37,294 nucleotides of DNA from contig JAEWCF010000029.1 in assembly GCA_023390775.1 (NCBI GenBank), positions 1 to 37,294 of the forward strand, written 5' to 3'. Numbering within the stretch: the stretch's first letter is position 1; each line of letters begins with the position of its first letter. Under the pieces are notes generated by a model. The model was not told the origin of the DNA, made no database searches, and worked only from the letters and a program-made list of their open reading frames with translations. Positions 23,764-32,329 of this stretch are shown in pieces. Both the position numbers and the translations under genes were made by a program. Source of the DNA: Bacteroidota bacterium. Its GTDB lineage: Bacteria; Bacteroidota; Bacteroidia; Flavobacteriales; Flavobacteriaceae.

Positions 23764-24878
23764 TCACCATCAAGGAAGCATTGACCCGCCGCGAGGTCGA
23801 GGATTTTGTCAAATTTCCGTTTAAGCTGTACAAGGATAATCCGCACTGGGTGCCTCCGCTCATCCACGACGAGGTGGAACAGTTTGACCGCAATAAAAAT
23901 CCCGTTTTCACCAGTGCCGATGCGCATCTTTATATGGCTTATCGCAATGGGCAGCCCGTGGGCAGGATCGCCGCCATCATCAATTGGGACGAAGTCCGGG
24001 ACCAGGGAAAGAAAAAGGTCAGGTTCGGGTGGTTCGATGTCGTGGACGATATCGAGGTGACCAAGGCGCTTTTGGAAAAGGTGTACGAATTTGGCCGGCA
24101 GCACCGGTTGGAATATGTGGAAGGGCCCATCGGCTTTTCAAACCTGGACAAGGTGGGCGCCCTGACCGAGGGATTCGACCAAATGGGCACCATGATCACC
24201 TGGTACAACCACCAATATTACGTGACGCACCTCGAGCAACTCGGGTATGTCCGCGAAAAGGAATTCATTGAAAGTATTTTCTCGTTTGCCAACGTCAATC
24301 CCGAAAATTTCACGAAGGCCTCCGCACTCATCAAGCGACGTTACGGGCTGACCGCGGTAAACTTCACCAAAACTTCGGTATTGATGCCCAGGGTTGACGA
24401 GATGTTCGACCTGTTCAACCATACCTACAAGCACCTGTCGTCATTTGTGGCGGTTTCCGACATCCAGAAAGAATACTTCAAGAAAAAGTATATCAACCTC
24501 ATCAATCCCGAATACATCAAGTTCGTCAATGATGCCAACGGGAAACTCGTCGCGTTCAGCATCGTGATGCCCTCGTTTTCCGAGGCGCTGCAAAAGGCCG
24601 GAGGCAAACTATTCCCCTTTGGCTGGTGGCATCTGTTGCAGGCGCGCAAACACAGTAAGGAAGTCCTGTTTTACCTGATCGGGATCGATCCGGAATACCA
24701 GAACAAAGGGGTGACCGCAATCATTTTCGAGGAATACTTCAAGACCTTTACCGAGCGGGGGATCAAGACCTGCATCCGGACCCCGGAATTGGAGGAAAAC
24801 CATTCGATCCACAACCTGTGGAAAAATTTCGACCCGATCATCCACAAGAGAAGAAGGACGTTCAGAAAGGATTTGTAG
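23760..24878 (+). CDS. GNAT-superfamily acetyltransferase-like protein
   Basis: A 372-residue soluble protein beginning MITIKEALTRREVEDFVKFPFKLYK. The N-terminal half has NPHWVPPLIHDEVEQF and VGRIAAIINWDE; the C-terminal half has VLFYLIGIDPEYQNKGVTAIIFEEY, the acetyl-CoA-binding region of GNAT folds (normally Q/RxxGxG/A; here YQNKGVTA), and a terminal LEENHSIHNLWKNFDP. Some relatives are mislabelled GTP cyclohydrolase in databases, as I recall; nothing here supports that. The acceptor is unknown. It is translationally coupled to the transporter gene. The stop codon runs directly into repeat copy C. Confidence 0.82.
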   Translation: MITIKEALTRREVEDFVKFPFKLYKDNPHWVPPLIHDEVEQFDRNKNPVFTSADAHLYMAYRNGQPVGRIAAIINWDEVRDQGKKKVRFGWFDVVDDIEVTKALLEKVYEFGRQHRLEYVEGPIGFSNLDKVGALTEGFDQMGTMITWYNHQYYVTHLEQLGYVREKEFIESIFSFANVNPENFTKASALIKRRYGLTAVNFTKTSVLMPRVDEMFDLFNHTYKHLSSFVAVSDIQKEYFKKKYINLINPEYIKFVNDANGKLVAFSIVMPSFSEALQKAGGKLFPFGWWHLLQARKHSKEVLFYLIGIDPEYQNKGVTAIIFEEYFKTFTERGIKTCIRTPELEENHSIHNLWKNFDPIIHKRRRTFRKDL

Positions 24879-24879
24879 T

Positions 24880-24962
24880 GTTGGTAGTTAGTGGTTGGTG
24901 GCTTGATATATTCGATAAAGATGCGCGCCGCTTGGTCCTACATCGGCCGAAAGTTCACTAAT
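24880..24962. repeat. Heptad repeat element, copy C (one arm, degenerate)
   Basis: Three tandem heptamers GTTGGTA, GTTAGTG, GTTGGTG occupy 24880-24900, followed by a decayed GCTTGAT, starting 2 bases after the GNAT gene stop. The opposite-orientation arm is almost gone: only ACTAAT at 24957-24962 (RCTRAY) remains, and it overlaps the stop of the convergent lipoprotein gene. The heptamer is nearly the same as in copy B. Confidence 0.6.
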
Positions 24963-25425
24963 TTTTACATTTCACCTTCTCCAGGACGATGCTGTTGCCA
25001 AAGGAAAGCGCCTTCGGGTTACGGTAGGTCACCTTGTCTCCGGTGATGATGATCTCGCCGTCACCCTGAAACATCTTGTCGCCCTTGCGAAGGAAGACCG
25101 CCTCGCGCACCGATGTCATGCCCTCGGATTCAAAAGTATAGTCGGCATATAGGGTATCGCCGATAAAAGTGCCTGAAAAAGTCCCGAAGTTCCCGTCCTT
25201 CTCGAAGAGGTTGTACTGCATCTCGCCACTTGCATTATCGGCATTGCGGGTGAGCGTCATGGTCACCGTATCCCTGTTCGCAGCATAAAGGAAACATTCT
25301 TTCAGTTCGGCCTCGACGACCGGGGGAGCCGGATCGGGTTGTGCGGTTTCCGGGGTTTCCTTCTTGTTTTTCTCACAGGAGGTAAAAAGCGCAAAGATGA
25401 CAATGAGGGCAAATATTTTTTTCAT
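24958..25425 (-). CDS. Lipoprotein of unknown function
   Basis: A 155-residue protein with a lipoprotein signal (MKKIFALIVIFALFTSCEKN; lipobox FTSC, Cys17). A Pro/Glu-rich linker and a roughly 110-residue beta-rich domain follow (DTVTMTLTRNADNASGEMQYNL, GTFSGTFIGDTLYADYTFESEG). The wording resembles small periplasmic lipoproteins common in Flavobacteria, function unknown. It lies 15 bases downstream of the alpha-oxoamine-synthase gene on the same strand and is probably co-transcribed. Confidence 0.85.
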   Translation of the reverse strand: MKKIFALIVIFALFTSCEKNKKETPETAQPDPAPPVVEAELKECFLYAANRDTVTMTLTRNADNASGEMQYNLFEKDGNFGTFSGTFIGDTLYADYTFESEGMTSVREAVFLRKGDKMFQGDGEIIITGDKVTYRNPKALSFGNSIVLEKVKCKN

Positions 25426-25440
25426 CGGGAAGGTTTTGGC

Positions 25441-26709
25441 TTATCGTTCTTCGCTGACATCCACCGTACGCTCACCGGCAAGCTTCAGGTAAGTGCCGTT
25501 GACCAGTTTTTCGCGGACCGCCTCAAAAGCCGCAAGCGTCTGGTTGATGTCTTCCATCGTGTGGGATGCGGTAGGAATCATGCGCAGGAGGATGATTCCT
25601 TTGGGGATGACCGGATAAACCACGATCGAAAGGAAAATATGGTAATTCTCGCGCAGGTCGTTCACCAGCATCATTGCCTCGGGGATCGAACCGTTCAAAT
25701 ACACAGGCGTGACACAGGTATTGGTGTCGCCGATATTGAACCCGCGCTGCTTAAGGCCATTTTGCAAGGCATTGACGTTTTCCCAAAGCTTGTCCTTGAG
25801 CTCCGGCATCGTCCGAAGCATCTGCAGCCTCTTGATCGAACCCACGGTCTGGATCATCGGCAGCGACTTGGCGAACATCTGCGAGCGAAGGTTGTATTTC
25901 AGGTAATCGATGATGTCCTTATCGGCGGCGACGAATGCCCCGATGTTGGCCATCGATTTTGCGAATGTCGAAAAATAAACGTCGATCTGGTCCTGTACTC
26001 CCTGCTCCTCGCCTGCCCCCGCACCGGTTTTGCCCAGTGTACCGAAGCCGTGCGCATCGTCAACAAGCAAACGGAAGTTGTATTTTTTCTTGAGTTCGGC
26101 AATCTCCTTCAATTTTCCCTGCTGGCCCCGCATCCCGAAAACTCCCTCGGTGATGAAGAGGATCCCTCCACCGGTTTCCTGCGCCATCCTGGTGGCACGC
26201 TGCAGGTTCTTTTCCATCGACTCGACATCGTTGTGCTTGTAGGTAAAGCGCTTGCCCATGTGAAGGCGGACGCCGTCGATGATGCAGGCGTGCGAATCCA
26301 CGTCATAGACAATGATATCGTTCTTGGTGACCAACGCATCGATGATGGAGACCATTCCCTGGTACCCGAAATTCAGCAGATACGCCGATTCCTTCATGAC
26401 GAACTCGGCAAGTTCGCGTTCGAGCTGTTCGTGGAAATCGGTCTGCCCGCTCATCATCCTCGCGCCCATCGGGTAGGCGGCACCGTACTGTTGTGCAGCC
26501 TCGGTATCCGCTTTGCGGACCTCCGGATGGTTGGCAAGCCCCAGGTAATCATTGATGCTCCAGTTGAGGATCTCTTTTCCGTGAAATGTCATCCGCGGGC
26601 CAAGATCGCCCTCGAGTTTTGGGAAAACATAATAGCCTTCGGCCTGTGATGCCCATTTGCCCAGCGGCCCCTTATTGCTTTGAATCCGCTCAAAAAGATC
26701 TTTTACCAT
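25441..26709 (-). CDS. PLP-dependent alpha-oxoamine synthase (SPT/cysteate acyltransferase/KBL-like)
   Basis: A 422-residue fold-type I PLP enzyme of the alpha-oxoamine synthase family. These enzymes condense an amino acid with an acyl thioester. Visible are NWSINDYLGLANHP (49-62), GARMMSGQTDFHEQLE, the aspartate/histidine motif LLVDDAHGFG (214-223) and the PLP lysine Lys251 in YFSTFAKSMANIG. The family includes 2-amino-3-ketobutyrate CoA ligase, serine palmitoyltransferase and, in Bacteroidota, cysteate acyltransferase for sulfonolipids. The phrasing YFSTFAKSM and the stand-alone context favour sphingoid/sulfonolipid synthesis over threonine breakdown, but this is inference. No threonine dehydrogenase gene is adjacent. 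It starts with ATG at 26709 behind a strong promoter. Confidence 0.88.
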   Translation of the reverse strand: MVKDLFERIQSNKGPLGKWASQAEGYYVFPKLEGDLGPRMTFHGKEILNWSINDYLGLANHPEVRKADTEAAQQYGAAYPMGARMMSGQTDFHEQLERELAEFVMKESAYLLNFGYQGMVSIIDALVTKNDIIVYDVDSHACIIDGVRLHMGKRFTYKHNDVESMEKNLQRATRMAQETGGGILFITEGVFGMRGQQGKLKEIAELKKKYNFRLLVDDAHGFGTLGKTGAGAGEEQGVQDQIDVYFSTFAKSMANIGAFVAADKDIIDYLKYNLRSQMFAKSLPMIQTVGSIKRLQMLRTMPELKDKLWENVNALQNGLKQRGFNIGDTNTCVTPVYLNGSIPEAMMLVNDLRENYHIFLSIVVYPVIPKGIILLRMIPTASHTMEDINQTLAAFEAVREKLVNGTYLKLAGERTVDVSEER

Positions 26710-26745
26710 GATTTATCGACGCGCGTCAATGCGCTTTTCAGGTCG

Positions 26746-26775
26746 CAAAAATAAGATTTTGATGCGGATTGTCAA
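26746..26775 (-). promoter_or_regulatory. Promoter (-33/-7) for the alpha-oxoamine synthase
   Basis: On the minus strand TTG, a 19-nt gap and TATTTTTG form the best-spaced Bacteroidota-type promoter in the window, 36 nt before ATG 26709. Confidence 0.65.
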
Positions 26776-26843
26776 CTTTTTCTTTTGGCATGGGAACTGC
26801 CACATTTAACTAATTAACCGAACCCATTTCGGAAAACCGATGA

Positions 26844-26867
26844 TAAAAAAACGCCCTTTCGGGCGTG
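26844..26867 (-). terminator. Rho-independent terminator after the T9SS protein
   Basis: On the minus strand ACGCCC, loop GAAA and GGGCGT are followed by seven T (A-run 26845-26851). It begins about 5 bases past the stop codon of the T9SS-cargo gene. Confidence 0.85.
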
Positions 26868-26871
26868 GGGG

Positions 26872-27726
26872 TCATTCCTTGATGAATTTTAGCGTCCGGC
26901 TTATGCCTTCACTTTCGACTTTCACAAGGTATATTCCGGAGGACAGCATTGACACGTCTACCGAAAGGCCTGTGGGGACAACTTCCAGGATAGACTGCCC
27001 GGTCATCGAGTGCACGGAGAGGCGGGTGATATCGGCGCCGCCGAAGTTCAGGGTATTCCGCACGGGATTGGGCCACAGGTGGAACGCTGCCAAGGATGAG
27101 TTATCCACCGAAAGGTTGCAGTTGTTGTCGATCTCAACGATAATGGGAGTGCCTTCGGTTGACGATTCGAGTTCGGGGCAGGCTTCCGGCGCCGCAGTAA
27201 CGTGATACATGCCTTCCTGGGTGACTTCCAGGGTCATTTCGTTTTCGCCCGGGATCAATTGTCCGTTGCGGTACCAGCGGATATTGGTATTGTACGGATT
27301 GAAGACCTCGATGGTAAAGCTGGTCCCCGCGCAAAGCAGCGTATTTCCGTTTTCCGGGTTTTGGGAGACATTTTCAAATTCGCCGTAGCCAAAGGTAATC
27401 GGCAGAAACGCCCAAGAATCGATTTGCAGGACATTGGACTCGTAATCCACGCCGTTCAGGGTCCCCACAACCTTGATCAGCGCCTGGTCGTAGGTCATCC
27501 AGTCGTAGGTAAAGGACGGTCCCGTGGCGCCTTCGATCAACTGAAAGTCGTCGCTTGTAAACCAATATTTGTAATACCACGCATAGCTGTCGTAAGCCAC
27601 ATCGTTGACCACTGTTGCCGTTCCCGAACCTTCGGGGCAAAGGATCAGGTCGCCTTCGATAACCGGGTTCTGGGCCAGGATTCCCAAGGGTAGCGCCAAC
27701 AAAAACAGAAGTAAAGATTTTTTCAT
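26872..27726 (-). CDS. Secreted protein with T9SS sorting domain
   Basis: A 284-residue exported protein: signal peptide MKKSLLLFLLALPLGILAQ, then two Ig-like or PKD-like stretches. The first is about 20-105 (NPVIEGDLILCPEGSGTATV); the second is about 125-195 (LLCAGTSFTIEVFNP followed by IRWYRNGQLIPGENEMTLEVTQEGMYHV). A type A sorting domain ends the protein (HLWPNPVRNTLNFGG, MLSSGIYLVKVESEG). No enzyme motif is visible, so it may be a small surface adhesin or binding protein. No -7 box fitting TAnnTTTG is obvious upstream. Confidence 0.9.
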   Translation of the reverse strand: MKKSLLLFLLALPLGILAQNPVIEGDLILCPEGSGTATVVNDVAYDSYAWYYKYWFTSDDFQLIEGATGPSFTYDWMTYDQALIKVVGTLNGVDYESNVLQIDSWAFLPITFGYGEFENVSQNPENGNTLLCAGTSFTIEVFNPYNTNIRWYRNGQLIPGENEMTLEVTQEGMYHVTAAPEACPELESSTEGTPIIVEIDNNCNLSVDNSSLAAFHLWPNPVRNTLNFGGADITRLSVHSMTGQSILEVVPTGLSVDVSMLSSGIYLVKVESEGISRTLKFIKE

Positions 27727-27881
27727 GATGCACGATTTTGAGACGCTAATTTACGGAAAATGGCGATTGGTTCAGTATCGAAACTATGTGCCTTTCAAGG
27801 AATTTTATGATTATTTTAGTAATTCGGATGCCATTGCGCAACCCCTGCACTTTAACTTTACGAAACCGAAAACAAAATTCA

Positions 27882-28982
27882 ATGGAACCACTCGCAAGAC
27901 CTGCGTTCAAAAAGCCGGAACCCGACGACTTTTTCATCAGGATGCACCGGGAAGTCCAGGAAAAGGTACTGACGGACAAATCGCACCAGGACCGGAGCGT
28001 GGCCAAATGTATCGTCCTGCTGGTGACCTATTTCCTGTGTTACGCCGGCGTTTTGTATTTTGGGAATTCGACCTCGCTGCTGTTTCTTTTTTACATGCTG
28101 ACGGGATTTTCGATGATGGTGCTTTTCATCAACTCCTACCACGATGCCGTCCATGGGGCGTTGTTCAGCAAACCCATGCTCAACAGGCGTTTTACAATGA
28201 TCCTCGAACTCTTCGGTAGCAACTCCTGGCTCTGGCAAAGGCGGCACATGCACCTGCACCATCCCTATCCCAACGTCCAGAATTGGGATGTCGACATCAA
28301 GCAAAGCGATATCGTCCGCATTTTTCCCGACAGCGCGCAATTGGACCTGCACCGTTACCAGCATATCTACATGTGGATGATTTATCCACTCTACTCCCTC
28401 AACTGGCTGTATATAAGGGATTTTAAAGATTTTTTTGGCCACCGCGACAATTATGTGCGAAGGCTCGGCCCCATTCCGAAAAGAGAATATTTTAAATTGT
28501 TCGCCGCAAAACTGGTCAATCTCGGCTACCTGATAGGAATTCCGATCCTGGTCCTCGATCAGCCCTGGTACAACATTCTCTTGGGATGGCTGCTGATGCA
28601 CATTGCCGCGAGCGTGCTCGGGGTCATTGCCCTGATCTCGACACATGTGGACGAGCATGCCCACTTCCCGACGGTTCCCCCGGGCGGAAAAATGGACGTG
28701 ACCTGGGCAAGGCATCAGATGATGGTGACCAAGGATTTCAGTACCGGGAGCGCCGTTGCGAATTTCCTTTTCGGAGGCTTCACGCACCACGTTGCCCATC
28801 ACTTGTTTCCCGGCGTCCCGCACACATATTACCCGTCCATTACGCCAATCATCAGGCGTTACGCCGAGGAAAACAACCTGCCCTACACCTCCTACCCGTT
28901 TCACGAGGCCGTGATCTCGCATTTCAGGCTCCTTCGCAAGAACGGCCGGCAGGAAAACATCTTTCAATCGGCCGAGATATGA
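27882..28982 (+). CDS. Fatty acid desaturase
   Basis: A 366-residue membrane di-iron desaturase starting MEPLARPAFKKPEPDDF. The three histidine boxes are present: HDAVHG (HxxxH), HMHLHHP (HxxHH) and THHVAHHLFP (HxxHH). Two hydrophobic pairs precede and separate them. It introduces double bonds into acyl chains, the regiospecificity not being readable. A TAACTTTA at 27853-27860 (one mismatch to the -7 consensus) is the probable promoter, so an upstream frame from 27786 is rejected. Its stop overlaps the RdgB gene start (ATGA). Confidence 0.93.
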   Translation: MEPLARPAFKKPEPDDFFIRMHREVQEKVLTDKSHQDRSVAKCIVLLVTYFLCYAGVLYFGNSTSLLFLFYMLTGFSMMVLFINSYHDAVHGALFSKPMLNRRFTMILELFGSNSWLWQRRHMHLHHPYPNVQNWDVDIKQSDIVRIFPDSAQLDLHRYQHIYMWMIYPLYSLNWLYIRDFKDFFGHRDNYVRRLGPIPKREYFKLFAAKLVNLGYLIGIPILVLDQPWYNILLGWLLMHIAASVLGVIALISTHVDEHAHFPTVPPGGKMDVTWARHQMMVTKDFSTGSAVANFLFGGFTHHVAHHLFPGVPHTYYPSITPIIRRYAEENNLPYTSYPFHEAVISHFRLLRKNGRQENIFQSAEI

Positions 28983-29551
28983 AACTTGTCTTCGCCTCCG
29001 CCAACCCGGGCAAGATCGCCGAAATTCGGCAAATGCTCCCGCCGCACATCGAACTGCTCGGGCTTCCCGACATCGGTTGTTTTGAAGAAATACCCGAAAC
29101 CGCCGATTCCATCGAGGGCAACGCCATCCTCAAGGCGGATTACGTGACCCGGAATTTTGGCTATGACTGTTTTGCCGATGATACCGGGCTCGAAGTACGT
29201 GCCCTGAACGGCGCGCCGGGCGTGCTTTCGGCGCGATATGCGGGCGAACACAAAAGCGCGTCCGACAATATGGACCTGCTCCTTCAAAATCTAAAAGGCC
29301 ATGAGGACCGAAGCGCTCATTTCAAGACCGTCATCGCACTCAACCTGAGAGGCGGCCAACAGCTCTTCACCGGGATCTGCCGGGGTGAAATCACGTTTGA
29401 GCGCCAGGGTTCGGGGGGCTTCGGGTACGATCCCTTGTTCATGCCGGACGGATATGACCGCACGTTTGCACAACTTTCCGCCGATGAAAAGAACCGCATC
29501 GGCCATCGCGGCATAGCCTTCCGGGCTTTGCTGTCCTTTCTGCAAAAGTAA
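28979..29551 (+). CDS. rdgB: XTP/dITP diphosphatase (RdgB/HAM1)
   Basis: A 190-residue nucleotide-pool-cleaning pyrophosphatase that hydrolyses dITP and XTP to monophosphates. The family order is complete: SANPGKIAEI (7-16), FADDTGLEVRALNGAPGVLSARYAG in the middle, GGFGYDPLFMPDGYDRTFAQLSADEKNRIGHRG at the end. The ATG at 28979 overlaps the desaturase stop. A longer frame from 28586 lies wholly in another reading frame of the desaturase and is not the start. Confidence 0.96.
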   Translation: MKLVFASANPGKIAEIRQMLPPHIELLGLPDIGCFEEIPETADSIEGNAILKADYVTRNFGYDCFADDTGLEVRALNGAPGVLSARYAGEHKSASDNMDLLLQNLKGHEDRSAHFKTVIALNLRGGQQLFTGICRGEITFERQGSGGFGYDPLFMPDGYDRTFAQLSADEKNRIGHRGIAFRALLSFLQK

Positions 29552-29611
29552 CTGCCTGATTTTCAATTAAAATTAAATCCCTGCCGATTAGGCTATTCGG
29601 TTTATTAGCAG

Positions 29612-29619
29612 TACTTTTG
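29612..29619 (+). promoter_or_regulatory. -7 promoter box for the DeaD-like helicase
   Basis: TACTTTTG fits TAnnTTTG and ends 20 nt before ATG 29640. Confidence 0.55.
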
Positions 29620-29639
29620 CGCCAATTTTAAAATACTAT

Positions 29640-31484
29640 ATGAATAAATTTGAACAATTGGGCCTGAACGAATCGCTGCTGCTGGCGGTCAGGGATCTCG
29701 GATTCGAGAACCCGTCGGACGTGCAGGAAAAAGCGATTCCCGTTTTATTGGAACAGGATACCGATATTGTTGCCCTCGCGCAGACCGGAACCGGCAAAAC
29801 GGCCGCATTCGGGTTTCCGCTGATCCAGAAGATTGACGCAGAGAACCGCAATACGCAGGCATTGGTGCTTGCGCCTACCCGGGAGCTTTGCCTCCAGATC
29901 ACCAATGAGATTAAATTGTACTCCAAGTACGTGCCCGGCATCCACACCGTGGCCGTTTACGGAGGAGCAAGCATTACCGAACAAGCCCGCGAAGTGAAGC
30001 GCGGCGCCCAGATCATCGTTGCGACGCCCGGACGTATGCAGGACATGATCAACCGCAAGCTCGTCAACATTTCGCAGATCGATTACTGCGTATTGGATGA
30101 GGCCGACGAAATGCTCAACATGGGCTTTTACGACGACATGGTGGCGATCCTTTCAGAGACGCCGCAGGAAAAGAACACATGGCTTTTCTCGGCGACGATG
30201 CCGGCCGAAGTGGCGCGCATCGCAAGGGAGTTCATGCACGAACCCAAGGAAATCACCGTAGGTACGAGGAATTCGGGATCGGCGACGGTTTCCCACGAAT
30301 TTTACATGGTCAACGCACGCGACCGCTATGAGGCTCTGAAGCGCCTGGCCGATGCGAACCCGGATATCTTTTCGGTCGTATTCTGCCGTACCAAGCGCGA
30401 CACCCAACAGATCGCCGAGAAACTGATCGAGGATGGATACAACGCCGCTGCGCTCCACGGAGACCTTTCACAGGCGCAACGCGACGGGGTTATGAAATCC
30501 TTCCGCGGACGCCAGATCCAGATGCTCGTGGCCACCGATGTCGCCGCGCGCGGGATCGATGTGGACAACATCACGCACGTGATCAATTATCAGCTTCCTG
30601 ACGAGATCGAGACCTACAACCACCGCTCGGGCCGTACGGGACGCGCCGGGAAACTCGGGACATCGATCGTGATCATCACCAAGAGCGAACTGCGCAAGAT
30701 CAGTGCGATCGAGCGCATCATCAAGCAAAAGTTTGAGGAGAAGACGATCCCGTCGGGCATCGAGATCTGCGAGATCCAGTTGCTACACCTTGCCAACAAG
30801 ATCAAGGACACAGAGGTCGACCACGAAATTGACAACTATCTGCCCGCCATCAACGACGTGCTGGAAGGCCTATCCAAAGAAGAACTGATCAAGAAAATGG
30901 TGTCGGTGGAATTCAACCGGTTCATCAACTATTACAAGAAGACCCGCGACCTTTCGGCACAGACCGCCGGAACGCGCACCGAAGTCTCTGAGGATCAGGT
31001 CCGCTATTTCGTCAACATCGGGATGCGCGACAATTTCGACTGGATGTCGCTCAAGGATTTCCTGCGCGACCGCCTCAAGCTTGGCCGCGACGATCTCTTC
31101 AAGGTGGACGTTAAGGAAGGGTTCTCGTTCTTCTCCACCGATGCCAAATACAGCGACAAGGTCATGGAGATCCTCAACAACATGCAACTTGAAGGCCGCC
31201 GCATCAACGCTGAAATCTCCAAGAACGATGCGGGGACCAGGCGCGACCACAACAACCGTGGAGGCGACTTCGGGAAACGCCCTAAGTTTGAAAAGGCTTT
31301 TCGCGATAAAGGCCCCAAACGCGAAGGCCGCGAGTCATTTGATTCACCGCGCCGCGACTCGTTCATCCCTTCGCCAAAACGTGAAGGTTCGCCCCGCCGC
31401 ACCGCGAATTCGTCCGAGCGCGCACCTCGCCGCTCCGAAGGTTTCAACGATGCGCCGAGGTCCAAAAGGCCGCGCAGGGGTTAA
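29640..31484 (+). CDS. DEAD-box RNA helicase with DbpA-type RNA-binding domain (DeaD-like)
   Basis: A 614-residue ATP-dependent RNA helicase. It has ALAQTGTGKTAAF (46-58), PTRELC, TPGRM, VLDEADEMLNMGF (canonical DEAD), SAT, the second RecA domain with VATDVAARGIDV and HRSGRTGRAG. A roughly 70-residue C-terminal domain follows at about 450-522 (VRYFVNIGMRDNFDW ... FKVDVKEGFSFF), as in the DbpA/CsdA/DeaD RNA-binding domain. The last 85 residues are Arg/Gly/Ser-rich and disordered. Likely role: ribosome biogenesis, mRNA turnover and cold growth. This is one of two helicases in the window. Confidence 0.95.
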   Translation: MNKFEQLGLNESLLLAVRDLGFENPSDVQEKAIPVLLEQDTDIVALAQTGTGKTAAFGFPLIQKIDAENRNTQALVLAPTRELCLQITNEIKLYSKYVPGIHTVAVYGGASITEQAREVKRGAQIIVATPGRMQDMINRKLVNISQIDYCVLDEADEMLNMGFYDDMVAILSETPQEKNTWLFSATMPAEVARIAREFMHEPKEITVGTRNSGSATVSHEFYMVNARDRYEALKRLADANPDIFSVVFCRTKRDTQQIAEKLIEDGYNAAALHGDLSQAQRDGVMKSFRGRQIQMLVATDVAARGIDVDNITHVINYQLPDEIETYNHRSGRTGRAGKLGTSIVIITKSELRKISAIERIIKQKFEEKTIPSGIEICEIQLLHLANKIKDTEVDHEIDNYLPAINDVLEGLSKEELIKKMVSVEFNRFINYYKKTRDLSAQTAGTRTEVSEDQVRYFVNIGMRDNFDWMSLKDFLRDRLKLGRDDLFKVDVKEGFSFFSTDAKYSDKVMEILNNMQLEGRRINAEISKNDAGTRRDHNNRGGDFGKRPKFEKAFRDKGPKREGRESFDSPRRDSFIPSPKREGSPRRTANSSERAPRRSEGFNDAPRSKRPRRG

Positions 31485-31564
31485 CTGTTAATTTTAGGAT
31501 AATTAAGGTGAGGCTGCAGGAATTGAATAGCTGTTTGACTACTTTTAGCGCGTCAAATAAGGCC

Positions 31565-32329
31565 ATGAGGATTCTTGCAGTCTTGCTTTTTTATTTCGTG
31601 CTGGCTCCGGCATCGGCACAGGAAACGGCTCCGCAAAAGGTTTCCGGGGTCGTGGTCAATGACAATACCATGCTGCCGGTATCCAACGTCAATATCATCA
31701 ACCTCAACCGCGTGCAGGGAACGGTATCGGACGAAAAAGGTTTTTTTGAACTGGAAGTCGCCGTGAACGATACGCTGCATTTTACGCTTTTGGGATTCAG
31801 ATCGTTGCGCGTTCGCGTAACCAACGACTGGCTCAAGACCCGCGAGACTACCATTTACCTTACAGAGAAAGCCATCGCGCTTGATGAAGTGGTCGTTCAG
31901 CCCTACAAACTCACGGGCTATCTTGAAATCGACTCCAAACTCATTCCGCTCAGGGAAAACCACCGGTACAGCATCTCGGGGCTTCCGCAGGGCTACGAGG
32001 CGGGCGAATATTCGCCGGGGGCATTCGGGCGCGTGCTCGGATCGATCTTCAACCCGGCCGACATGCTCTACAATTTCTTTGGCAAAAGGCCCCGGGAACT
32101 CAAGAAACTGCGGCAACTCCGCAAGGACGACACCGTGCGTAACCTGTTGGAGTCCAAGTACGACCGCGAGACGATTTCGTTGCTTCTGGGCATTGACAAA
32201 AACGAGATTGCCGAAATCCTCCAGCGGTGCAATTACTCAGATTCGTTCGTGCAGGCCGCCAACGACCTCCAGATCATGGACGCCATCAGCGAATGCTACG
32301 AGGAATACAAGATCCTCAAGAAAAAATAA
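31565..32329 (+). CDS. Exported protein with carboxypeptidase-like regulatory domain
   Basis: A 254-residue protein: signal peptide MRILAVLLFYFVLAPASAQ, then a carboxypeptidase D regulatory-like beta domain (VSGVVVNDNTMLPVSNVNIINL ... GTVSDEKGFFELEV ... LLGFRSLRVRV), and a VVQPYKLTGYLEIDSKLI region. The C-terminal half is helical and charged (RELKKLRQLRKDDTVRNLL, NPADMLYNFFGKRP). This layout is common in Bacteroidota, where the domain also begins TonB-dependent receptors; here no barrel follows. Function unknown. TACTTTTA at 31540-31547 is a weak promoter candidate. It converges on the methyltransferase with no gap. Confidence 0.85.
   Translation: MRILAVLLFYFVLAPASAQETAPQKVSGVVVNDNTMLPVSNVNIINLNRVQGTVSDEKGFFELEVAVNDTLHFTLLGFRSLRVRVTNDWLKTRETTIYLTEKAIALDEVVVQPYKLTGYLEIDSKLIPLRENHRYSISGLPQGYEAGEYSPGAFGRVLGSIFNPADMLYNFFGKRPRELKKLRQLRKDDTVRNLLESKYDRETISLLLGIDKNEIAEILQRCNYSDSFVQAANDLQIMDAISECYEEYKILKKK

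Noticed and set aside
25339..26649. 436-residue plus-strand frame
   Set aside because: Antisense to the PLP enzyme, whose catalytic motifs are intact; the His/Val-rich sequence is a shadow.
27605..28219. 204-residue plus-strand frame upstream of the desaturase
   Set aside because: It crosses two real genes in other frames and has no family wording.
27879..28967. 362-residue minus-strand frame
   Set aside because: Antisense to the desaturase with all three histidine boxes.
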